Part shown: piece by piece, positions 1 to 7,842 of the stretch
How the letters are laid out: each line of letters opens with the position of its first letter
Position numbering within the stretch: the stretch's first letter is position 1
Assembly: GCA_951801965.1 (NCBI GenBank)
Contig: CATOPA010000006.1
Location: 1-33,768 of the forward strand
DNA from: an uncultured Erysipelotrichaceae bacterium
GTDB lineage: Bacteria; Bacillota_I; Bacilli_A; Erysipelotrichales; Coprobacillaceae
Length of the DNA: 33,768 nucleotides
Reading direction: 5' to 3'
Notes under the pieces: model-generated
Seen by the model: only the letters and a program-made list of their open reading frames with translations
Database searches by the model: none
What the model was told of the DNA's origin: nothing
Program-made: the position numbers and the translations under genes

Positions 1-437
1 TATCAGCCCACTCTTTAATAACCTCTTCACTTGAAATATTCAATATTTCTGCAAAAGATTCAGCGACTTCTCTCATTGTATTTCCTTCTTTAATTGTGAT
101 TTTCAATTTCACAATATGATCAAAATCTGGATTTTCAATAATAGAAAAAATTTCAGGTAAACTCATATTTTTATTAAAAACATAGGTATTGGCCTCCAAA
201 TGACTAAAATGATTTAATTTTAAATAAATCTTTCCACACAATTTATTCTTTACCAATCCAGCATCATCTAATTCATCTAATATTATTGAAGCATGGCTTC
301 CTTCTTCAATATGTACAATCACTTCTTCATCTTGAGAAGAAGTTGCAGAAATACCATTATAATAAAATACGAAACTTCCTATAAGCACAATAAGTATAAC
401 AATCCCTATTGTCATAAAACTCTTTTTATTTTTCATA
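1..437 (-). CDS. mltG: Endolytic murein transglycosylase MltG (YceG-like), N-terminal part, runs off left edge
   Basis: Reverse-strand reading gives MKNKKSFMTIGIVILIVLIGSFVFYYNGISATSSQDEEVIVHIEEGSHASIILDELDDAGLVKNKLCGKIYLKLNHFSHLEANTYVFNKNMSLPEIFSIIENPDFDHIVKLKITIKEGNTMREVAESFAEIL...; N-terminal TM plus LysM-like YceG N-domain; SD GGAGG upstream of the ATG at 437; synteny downstream of yrzB/ruvX. Confidence 0.82.
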
Positions 438-499
438 AATCATCCTCCACTTTGTACTATTATAGGTTATTTTGCACTTTTTATCAACAGACATAAAAA

Positions 500-523
500 A
501 AGAAAATCATTTCTGATTTTCTT
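500..523 (-). terminator. Rho-independent terminator after lactonase-family gene
   Basis: Perfect 10-bp stem AAGAAAATCA/TGATTTTCTT followed by T-run on minus strand; overlaps the stop codon. Confidence 0.65.
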
Positions 524-1601
524 AAAAACCTCTACCTTCAATAAGACAAACAGGTTCTCCAACAGGATATGTGTAATGTGTTTCAAAAAGAACACCTTTC
601 TTTTCATGACGTTTCACTTCGAAAGTTTCCAACATCCCCCCCTTTTGTGAAGCAACAACTAACCATTTATTCAATACAAGAATCATTGCTGTTGGATATT
701 CCTCTGCCTCCATATACTCTAAATATTCTAGCTCTCCATTATCTTGATTTATTTTAAATGTCACTATTGAATCATGTCCCTTGTTAGAAACAAACAAGTA
801 TTCTCCACTAGCCTCTATAAGAATATCCCCTGCCAAATTTGTTCCAGTATATTCATCTTGAGGATATGTAGACACTTCTTGAACAAAAGTCAATTGAAGA
901 TGATCGACTTTATAAACAGCAATTGTGCTTGATAACTCATTTAAGATGTATGCATATTTTCCATCTGGAGAAAAAATCATTTTTTTAGGGCCACTTCCTG
1001 GACGAACAAAAAATGAATGTTCTTCGTCTTTTATTAATCTTCCTTTTTCATTTCTTTCATACAAAACAATTTCATCTGTTCCCAAATCACATACAAAAAG
1101 TCTATCTTTTGTAGGCATCATCTCAATATATGATGGATGAGCCTCTTCTTGACGTTTTGCTACAGGTCCATGACCTTCATGGCGAATTCTTTGAACAACT
1201 TTCACAATTTTTTGCTTTAAAATAGGAATTGTCACAACCTCACCATTATAGTAGTCTACAGCATAAGCAAATTCTCTTTCTTCATCTACATAACTACCCA
1301 CATATGTTTTTCCATGATCTGTTGACTTTCCTGCAAGCCCAAATTGTAAATCCATTGATGCATATTGCCATAATCCACCATCTGTTGGACGTCCTGTTCC
1401 GTTTTTATAACATGCAAAAATAAAACGTTCACGTTTAAAAAGATGCGTTGGATTCGCAATTGTTTTATAATATTTTTTCTTTAAAAGTTCCCCATTTTTA
1501 ATATCTAAATGAAAAACATACATTCCCCTTGTCATATCATTACCATAACTTCCTACAAAGACTGGTTTGACTTGTCTTCTTTTAAAAAATAAAAATGCCA
1601 T
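522..1601 (-). CDS. Lactonase (6-phosphogluconolactonase-like, beta-propeller) family protein
   Basis: 359-aa ORF with YkgB/Pgl-like features: VGSYGNDMTRGMYVFHLD, HPSYIEMMPTKDRLFVCDLGTDEIVLY, GPKKMIFSPDGKYAYILNELSSTIAVY, SNKGHDSIVTFKI. Confidence 0.8.
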   Translation of the reverse strand: MAFLFFKRRQVKPVFVGSYGNDMTRGMYVFHLDIKNGELLKKKYYKTIANPTHLFKRERFIFACYKNGTGRPTDGGLWQYASMDLQFGLAGKSTDHGKTYVGSYVDEEREFAYAVDYYNGEVVTIPILKQKIVKVVQRIRHEGHGPVAKRQEEAHPSYIEMMPTKDRLFVCDLGTDEIVLYERNEKGRLIKDEEHSFFVRPGSGPKKMIFSPDGKYAYILNELSSTIAVYKVDHLQLTFVQEVSTYPQDEYTGTNLAGDILIEASGEYLFVSNKGHDSIVTFKINQDNGELEYLEYMEAEEYPTAMILVLNKWLVVASQKGGMLETFEVKRHEKKGVLFETHYTYPVGEPVCLIEGRGF

Positions 1602-1677
1602 TTCAAATCCTCCTTAATACTTCCCTAATATATCATACAAATATGAATTGAATATAAATGAAGAAAGGTAACAATTG

Positions 1678-1941
1678 TTACCCTTCATCATTGTCTTGTG
1701 CTTCTTCCTCTGCAATAAAACTATTAAAAACTTCTTCAATCATTTCCCATTCTTCTGGTGTTTCTACAGGATATAAATTTCCTTCATCATCATAAATCGA
1801 TGAAAAAACTTCTGGTTCTTCTTTAGAAGAATCATAATATAAAACATATTTTGTATCATCTTCACCTTCAAATGTAAATAAAACATCAAATTCTAATTCA
1901 TTACCTTCGTCATCTATTACCTGAATTTTTTCTGCGTCCAT
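1678..1941 (-). CDS. DUF1292 family protein (YrzB-like)
   Basis: 87-aa acidic ORF (IQVIDDEGNELEFDVLFTFEGEDDTKYVLYYD) directly after ruvX. Confidence 0.85.
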   Translation of the reverse strand: MDAEKIQVIDDEGNELEFDVLFTFEGEDDTKYVLYYDSSKEEPEVFSSIYDDEGNLYPVETPEEWEMIEEVFNSFIAEEEAQDNDEG

Positions 1942-1943
1942 GA

Positions 1944-2366
1944 TTATCTCCTTTGACTATCTAAATACCCTTGTAAAATTTGTACTGCTGCCATTTTATC
2001 AATCACCTGTTTTCTTTTTTTACGTGAAACATCAGCAAAAATCAATTGATTTTGTGCAACAACAGTCGTTAACCTTTCATCTACAAGAATAACCTCAACA
2101 TCTATCATCTTCTCTAATCTTTCTTTAAATTGCATAGAGATTTGTGCTCTATCACCTAAATCACCATTCATATGCTTAGGTAATCCCAAAACAACTTTAT
2201 GAATATGATTTTCTTGAATCATTTCACAAATATATTTTGCGCATTTTTTATAAGCACCTTCTTCAAAACGATATGTTTCAACACCATGGGCCAACATACC
2301 TAAAGCATCACTCATTGCAATTCCACATGTTCTTGACCCTAAATCTAAACCTAATATTTTTTCCAC
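1944..2366 (-). CDS. ruvX: Holliday junction resolvase RuvX (YqgF family)
   Basis: LGLDLGSRTCGIAMSD, VLGLPKHMNGDLGDRA, VDERLTTVVA motifs. Confidence 0.93.
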   Translation of the reverse strand: MEKILGLDLGSRTCGIAMSDALGMLAHGVETYRFEEGAYKKCAKYICEMIQENHIHKVVLGLPKHMNGDLGDRAQISMQFKERLEKMIDVEVILVDERLTTVVAQNQLIFADVSRKKRKQVIDKMAAVQILQGYLDSQRR

Positions 2367-2623
2367 TATTTTGACTCCAAATAGAACTTAACTAGCTCTT
2401 CAATGATTTCATCTCTATCAATTTGCTGAATGATAGAGCGTGCTCCTTTATGACTTGAAATATATGCAGGATCATTTGAAATTAAATAACCAGCAATTTG
2501 ATGAACTGCATTATATCCTCTTTCATCTAAAGCTTGTGAAACTGTCATTAAATTAGAATGAATAACTTCTCTTTTGATTTCTTCAGAATTAAATAGGCGT
2601 GTCTGAGTAAAATCTTTTGCCAT
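2366..2623 (-). CDS. IreB family regulatory phosphoprotein
   Basis: 85 aa; TRLFNSEE...VSQALDERGYNAVHQIAGYLISNDPAYISSHKGARSIIQQIDRDEIIEELVKFYL is typical of the IreB/YrzL family; located between alaS and ruvX. Confidence 0.92.
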   Translation of the reverse strand: MAKDFTQTRLFNSEEIKREVIHSNLMTVSQALDERGYNAVHQIAGYLISNDPAYISSHKGARSIIQQIDRDEIIEELVKFYLESK

Positions 2624-2692
2624 AGCACATACCTCCCTTAGTCTATATAAATTATCTTACACTAATTTTTCATAAATTGCTAGTAAAAGTAC

Positions 2693-5302
2693 TTATAATA
2701 CTGCTTTTATTTGTAAAACTGCTTCTTCGATACCGTCTTGTAAAGCGCATCCTCCTTGCGCAAAGTCTGGCTTTCCACCACCACGACCATTCATTGCTGT
2801 ATTGATGATTTTGACGAACTCTCCAGCCTTGTATCCCTCTTTGACCATAGAAGGTGTTAGCCCTACAAAATAAGATGTTTTTCCTTCAAAAGTAGAAACC
2901 ATCACTACCATACCATGTTCTAATTGATCTCTTAATTCAAATGTCATTTGTTTAGCCGTTGGAGCATCTTTTGTTTCTTGTAAATATAAGAATTGAATAC
3001 CATGAACATCTTCAATATTCTTTGTTTTTTCTTTTGCTTCAATACTATTTAACTTATCTAAATAACGATCTCTTTCTTTTTTAATATCATTATTTTCTTC
3101 AATATAATGTGCCACTTTTTCAATGATTTCATTCTTATTTTTAATTTTCAATAAATCAGCAATGTTCTGTAATGTTTCCTCATTCTTTTTAAATGTCTGA
3201 TAAGCTTTTAATGAAGTCACAGCTTCAATACGACGAACTCCAGAACCAACGCTTTCTTCACTGATAATCTTTAATAAACCAATTTGAGCACTGTTAGAGA
3301 CATGACACCCACCACATAATTCTTTAGAATAATCTCCAACACTAACAACTCTAACAACATCTCCATATTTTTCATCAAACAAAGCCATTGCTCCTGAACT
3401 CATTGCTTCTTCTTTACTCATATTTTCAATATGCACATGTAATCCATTAAAAATTTGTTCATTGACTTGATCTTCAACAAGATGGATTTGTTCATCAGTC
3501 ATTTTTTGAGGATGTGTAAAATCGAAACGTAATCTTTGTTCATCAACATATGAACCAGCCTGAGAAACATGTTCACCCAAAACATTTTTTAATGCTTTTT
3601 GTAAAAGGTGTGTTGCTGTATGGTTATTTTGAATAAGTGTACGTTTTGCTATATCAACATATAATGTCAATTCATCTCCAACCTTGACTTCTCCCTTATC
3701 TACAACAATTGTATGCAAATGTTGTTGATGTGGTGCTTTAGAAACATATGTCACGTTTAAAGATGTTGTTTCATTACTCATTGTTCCTGTATCTGCACAT
3801 TGTCCTCCCATTTCAGCATAGAATGTTGTCTGATCTAAAATGATTTCACCTTTTGTATCAATACTTTCACATTTCACTCCATCAACAAATGCTGCAATCA
3901 CTTTCGCTGTAATTGGTTGAGGATCATAGAAGAATTCAGATTTTTCATCAAAAGCCATTAAATCAGGTTTTTGTGAAGACATTGATTCAACATCACCACG
4001 TGCATTTCTTGCACGTTGCTGTTGTGCTTTCATTTCTAATTGGAACCCTTCTTCATCAACACTTAATCCAGACTCTTCAACAATTTCTACAGTTAATTCT
4101 AACGGGAAACCATATGTATCATATAACTTAAAAGCATCTTGCCCACTCAATTGATTGCCATTTGTTTTTAATAACATTTGATTTAAAAGCTTTTCACCAT
4201 GTGATAATGTTTTGTGGAAAGCTTCTTCTTCCTTTTTCACAAGATTGCTGACATAATCTGCTTTTGCAGGTAAGTAATCATAAAAATCCTTCATAATATC
4301 ACTCACAACATAAACAAGTTTATACATAAATGAATGATCTATTCCAATTTTTTTACCATAACGAACAGCACGTCTTAAAATACGTCTTAAAACATATCCT
4401 CTTCCAGCATTATCAAATAAAGCACCATCACTCAATGCAAATGTCACAGTTCTAATATGATCGGCAATCACTCTATAAGCCATTTTATGATCTTCATATT
4501 TCATATCTGTCATTTCTTCTGTTGCACGAATAATTGGTAAGAAGAAATCTGTATCAAAGTTTGTTTCACCACCTTGAATAATGCTAACTAATCTTTCTAA
4601 CCCCATTCCAGTATCAATATTCTTTTGTGGTAATTCTTTGTAATCTTTTCTATCTATTGCTGGATTACAATCATATTGAGAGAAAACAACATTCCATACT
4701 TCAATATAACGATCATTTTCTAATTCTTCAAAGAATAGTTTTTCCCCTAATCCTTCAGGATCATAAGCTTCTCCACGATCATAGAAAATTTCAGAATCAG
4801 GTCCACCAGGTCCTTCACCGATTTCCCAGAAGTTCCCATCTGTTTTTAAAATATGACTTTCATCTACATGGCAGACATCTCTCCATATACGATAAGCTTC
4901 TTCATCATCTGTATAAACTGTCACATACAATTTATCTTTATCAAAACCAATCCATTCTTCACTTGTTAAAAATTCCCAAGCAAAAGGAATAGCCTCTTCT
5001 TTAAAATAATCACCAATTGAAAAGTTTCCTAACATTTCAAAGAAAGTATGATGTCTTGCTGTTTTACCAACATTTTCAATATCATTTGTACGGATTGATT
5101 TTTGAGCGTTTGCAATACGATGACATGCTGGTTTTTCACTTCCATCAAAATATTTTTTTAATGCAGCGACACCTGCATTGATCCATAACAAAGTTGGATC
5201 ATTATGGGGTATCAATGATGCCCCTGGTTCAATCATATGCCCTTTTGATTGAAAGTAGTCTAAAAACATTTGTCTTACTTGATTACCAGTTAATTGTTTC
5301 AT
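2693..5302 (-). CDS. alaS: Alanine--tRNA ligase
   Basis: 869 aa; AlaRS core (RQMFLDYFQSKGHMIEPGASLIPHNDPTLLWINAGV), editing motif HTATHLL and CGGCH; preceded by T-box leader. Confidence 0.98.
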   Translation of the reverse strand: MKQLTGNQVRQMFLDYFQSKGHMIEPGASLIPHNDPTLLWINAGVAALKKYFDGSEKPACHRIANAQKSIRTNDIENVGKTARHHTFFEMLGNFSIGDYFKEEAIPFAWEFLTSEEWIGFDKDKLYVTVYTDDEEAYRIWRDVCHVDESHILKTDGNFWEIGEGPGGPDSEIFYDRGEAYDPEGLGEKLFFEELENDRYIEVWNVVFSQYDCNPAIDRKDYKELPQKNIDTGMGLERLVSIIQGGETNFDTDFFLPIIRATEEMTDMKYEDHKMAYRVIADHIRTVTFALSDGALFDNAGRGYVLRRILRRAVRYGKKIGIDHSFMYKLVYVVSDIMKDFYDYLPAKADYVSNLVKKEEEAFHKTLSHGEKLLNQMLLKTNGNQLSGQDAFKLYDTYGFPLELTVEIVEESGLSVDEEGFQLEMKAQQQRARNARGDVESMSSQKPDLMAFDEKSEFFYDPQPITAKVIAAFVDGVKCESIDTKGEIILDQTTFYAEMGGQCADTGTMSNETTSLNVTYVSKAPHQQHLHTIVVDKGEVKVGDELTLYVDIAKRTLIQNNHTATHLLQKALKNVLGEHVSQAGSYVDEQRLRFDFTHPQKMTDEQIHLVEDQVNEQIFNGLHVHIENMSKEEAMSSGAMALFDEKYGDVVRVVSVGDYSKELCGGCHVSNSAQIGLLKIISEESVGSGVRRIEAVTSLKAYQTFKKNEETLQNIADLLKIKNKNEIIEKVAHYIEENNDIKKERDRYLDKLNSIEAKEKTKNIEDVHGIQFLYLQETKDAPTAKQMTFELRDQLEHGMVVMVSTFEGKTSYFVGLTPSMVKEGYKAGEFVKIINTAMNGRGGGKPDFAQGGCALQDGIEEAVLQIKAVL

Positions 5303-5321
5303 AATATCCTCCTCTTATAAT

Positions 5322-5536
5322 AAAAAAAGTCGTTTCCAAAAAGGAACGACATAATCGCGGTACCATCCTTGTTCATAACATCATGTTATGCCCTTTAAGT
5401 CTTTAACGCAGACGATACGTTGATGTTTACATCACTCTCCAAAGTAGCTTTTCCTTACCATATTATAGAAATTCCCACCACATATTTCCTCTCTTTAAAT
5501 AACATGATAAATACTTTTCTTTCTCAACGATTTGAC
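5322..5536 (-). ncRNA. T-box leader (tRNA-Ala-responsive) upstream of alaS
   Basis: Minus-strand AAGGATGGTACCGCGATTAT (5351-5370) matches the conserved T-box; terminator GTCGTTCC...GGAAACGACTTTTTTT (5322-5350); candidate specifier codon GCU (Ala) at 5446-5448, in context GCUACUUUGGAGAGUG typical of the Stem I 3' side. Confidence 0.92.
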
Positions 5537-5542
5537 TTTTGT

Positions 5543-5571
5543 ATTATAACGAATCTCAATAAAAAAAGCAA
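5543..5571 (-). promoter_or_regulatory. Sigma-A-like promoter for alaS T-box transcript
   Basis: Minus strand TTGCTT - 17 nt - TATAAT. Confidence 0.7.
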
Positions 5572-5596
5572 CTCTATTCAATCATTTTCACAATGT

Positions 5597-6535
5597 TTAT
5601 TCCCTTTGCGGAAGCAAACAATAAATCAAATTCATCAAATAACGATCAAAGGTAATGACAAACAGTGTTGTCACAACATTAAATAGAGTATGCATATTTG
5701 CGACCTGATGTGCTAAAGACAAAGGCGTCAGTCCCTCTACAAAAGAAATCAGAGGTGTCCAATGACATAACAGCATAAATAAAGATGTTCCAATAATATT
5801 TAAAAGCAAGTGAAAGAGAGCAAGTCTTTTGGCATTGAGTGAACCTGAAAGAGAGGCTAAAAAAGCTGTCATGCATGTTCCAATATCAAATCCAAAAATA
5901 AAATAAACAGCCTGAGAAAAGGGAATAGCCTTCTGTACAACAAGAGCTTGCAAAATACCAATAGATGCCGAAGAGCTTTGAATGATGGCAGTGAAGACAA
6001 TCCCTACAAGAACACTTAACAATGGATGACTCAAAGTTTTAATAAATGATAAAAACAATGCAGAATCATTAAGGGTCTTCATAGATATTGACATCATTTC
6101 TAGCCCCATAAATAAAATACCAAAACCACCTAAAATTTCTCCACATCTCATAAAAAACTGTTTTGATGAAAAAACAATAAAACAAACACCAATAATAGAT
6201 AAAACTGGTGCAAGAGCCCCTATATCTAAAGCAATCATTTGTCCTGTGATCGTTGTCCCAATATTTGCGCCCATAACAACCCAAACAGCTCTTTGTAAGC
6301 TCATAATATGAGCATTCACAAAACCAATGAGCATCACTGTCATTGCTGAAGAACTTTGAATCAGACAAGTCACAATCATACCAACTAAAATAGCTTTTAT
6401 CTTATGATTCGTCAGTTTTTTTAAAACGATAGGTAATTTTGTCCCTGCAGCTTCCTCTAATCCCTCTGACATCATATTCATTCCATACAAAAAGAGTGAT
6501 AATCCTCCCATCATTCCTAACAAATCTGCTCCCAT
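5597..6535 (-). CDS. Na/Pi cotransporter family protein (membrane part only, no PhoU domain)
   Basis: Inverted repeats with QSSSAMTVMLIGFVNA and QSSSASIGILQAL motifs. The track start (6556) is a TTG; SD AAAAGGAG lies inside the track ORF, so ATG at 6535 is preferred. Confidence 0.87.
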   Translation of the reverse strand: MGADLLGMMGGLSLFLYGMNMMSEGLEEAAGTKLPIVLKKLTNHKIKAILVGMIVTCLIQSSSAMTVMLIGFVNAHIMSLQRAVWVVMGANIGTTITGQMIALDIGALAPVLSIIGVCFIVFSSKQFFMRCGEILGGFGILFMGLEMMSISMKTLNDSALFLSFIKTLSHPLLSVLVGIVFTAIIQSSSASIGILQALVVQKAIPFSQAVYFIFGFDIGTCMTAFLASLSGSLNAKRLALFHLLLNIIGTSLFMLLCHWTPLISFVEGLTPLSLAHQVANMHTLFNVVTTLFVITFDRYLMNLIYCLLPQRE

Positions 6536-6577
6536 AGACATTCTCCTTTTTTTCAAGATATGTCTGTAGCATAAAAA

Positions 6578-7615
6578 TTATTCAATACGATGAAAAACAA
6601 TCTGTTTCAGTTTTATAAAAACATGAAGTTCTTGTAATAATTCAAAAATATATTGACAATAAGAAAGAATTAATGGAGAAAAAATCATTCCTACCAAACC
6701 AAATAAATCTCCAAATAAAGTTAAAGCAATAAATAATGAAATAGGATGTTGTTTGACACACTTTGAAAAAAGATAAGGCTGTAAAAAAGAAGATTCTAAA
6801 TATTGAAGCACCACAATAGCAATAAATGCAGCATACCCCATCTCAGGATGACTCACATATTCATAAATGACAATAGGTATTCCCCCAATATAAGGTCCAA
6901 TATAAGGAATCAAATTTGTAATTGCTAAAAAAAGAGCAATCCATAAAAAGATATTTTCATCAATAAAGAAAAAAGGAATCAAACACATACCAAAAAAGAA
7001 GATAAAATCTAATAAAATAGATTTCATAAATTGGTAAGTTAATAATTTTATTTTTTTTAATGTTTGCATAAACAAACCCTGTTTTTGAAACGGAATAAAA
7101 ACAATCATATTTTCTATCAAATGAAGATTATCATATGATAAATAAAAAGAAATACCCATAGCTAATAATATATTTGTTACCCAATAAATAAGTGATTGTG
7201 TCCACCCATTTAAAATATCAAGCAAATAGTCAATAACTTGATACTGCTCTAAAAAATCAAAAATTGTAGAGAATATAGGATTTAATTTCATTGTTCCATT
7301 ACAATATTGATTATAAAATCTCAAACATTGATTCAAAATATAAGGAGCAGCAAAATAACAAGCAATCAAAAACAATAAAGACAAAGATAAGTAAATATGA
7401 ACAACAACAATTTTTCTATCTAATCTTTCACTACTAAAATAATCTATAACTGGATCTAACAAAAAATGAAAAAACAAAGCTATAAGTAAGGGAAAAAACA
7501 AGTGGAAAATATAACAGACTAAAGATTTTATTTGAAAAAGACTGAAAACATAATACAAAAGAATAGCAGTAATACAATAAAAAATCAAATTCTTAGCAAA
7601 TTGAATTTTATTCAT
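6578..7615 (-). CDS. AI-2E family transporter (YrrI-like permease)
   Basis: 345-aa polytopic protein with TNLIPYIGPYIGGIPIVI and LQPYLFSKCVKQHPISLFIALTLFGDLFGLVGMIFSPLI, characteristic of the AI-2E/PerM family; SD AGGGGG. Confidence 0.9.
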   Translation of the reverse strand: MNKIQFAKNLIFYCITAILLYYVFSLFQIKSLVCYIFHLFFPLLIALFFHFLLDPVIDYFSSERLDRKIVVVHIYLSLSLLFLIACYFAAPYILNQCLRFYNQYCNGTMKLNPIFSTIFDFLEQYQVIDYLLDILNGWTQSLIYWVTNILLAMGISFYLSYDNLHLIENMIVFIPFQKQGLFMQTLKKIKLLTYQFMKSILLDFIFFFGMCLIPFFFIDENIFLWIALFLAITNLIPYIGPYIGGIPIVIYEYVSHPEMGYAAFIAIVVLQYLESSFLQPYLFSKCVKQHPISLFIALTLFGDLFGLVGMIFSPLILSYCQYIFELLQELHVFIKLKQIVFHRIE

Positions 7616-7634
7616 ACAAACCCCCTAGACAAGA

Positions 7635-7656
7635 AAAGGACTAAAAATAGTCCTTT
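7635..7656 (-). terminator. Hairpin, probable weak terminator after the 45-aa ORF
   Basis: AAAGGACTA/TAGTCCTTT stem with 4-nt loop, followed by a short T-rich stretch on minus strand. Confidence 0.4.
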
Positions 7657-7662
7657 GTACAA

Positions 7663-7800
7663 CTAAAGTTGTTCTTTAAGTGCCTTTTTTGCCTGATGAA
7701 CCTTATCCTCAATATCATTAGCACAAGGCATATCACTCATCATAATCATTGCTGCTGCAACGATTCCTGCTGAAAAGAAAGCAACTGTTAATTTAGACAT
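7663..7800 (-). CDS. Small 45-aa putative membrane-associated protein
   Basis: Hand-translated: MSKLTVAFFSAGIVAAAMIMMSDMPCANDIEDKVHQAKKALKEQL; SD AAAGGAGTGAGAC upstream; below the ORF-track length cutoff. Confidence 0.65.
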   Translation of the reverse strand: MSKLTVAFFSAGIVAAAMIMMSDMPCANDIEDKVHQAKKALKEQL

Positions 7801-7842
7801 ATTGTCTCACTCCTTTAAAAGTACACTATTAGTATACCCATT

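Noticed and set aside
293-496. 67-aa plus-strand ORF
   Set aside because: Overlaps the start of mltG on the opposite strand; no plausible domain or SD.
1667-1682. Perfect palindrome GGTAACAATTGTTACC at the end of the DUF1292 gene
   Set aside because: No room for a loop without opening the stem and only a weak T-tract; could be a weak terminator or operator, not reported as a feature.
4627-4992. 121-aa plus-strand ORF inside alaS
   Set aside because: Antisense to a highly conserved alaS region; low-complexity His/Leu-rich translation typical of a spurious opposite-strand frame.
5679-6368. Two alternative minus-strand ORFs (5679-5876, 6069-6368) within the Na/Pi cotransporter gene
   Set aside because: Out-of-frame readings of the same strand as the transporter; Cys/Trp/Tyr-rich translations without family motifs.
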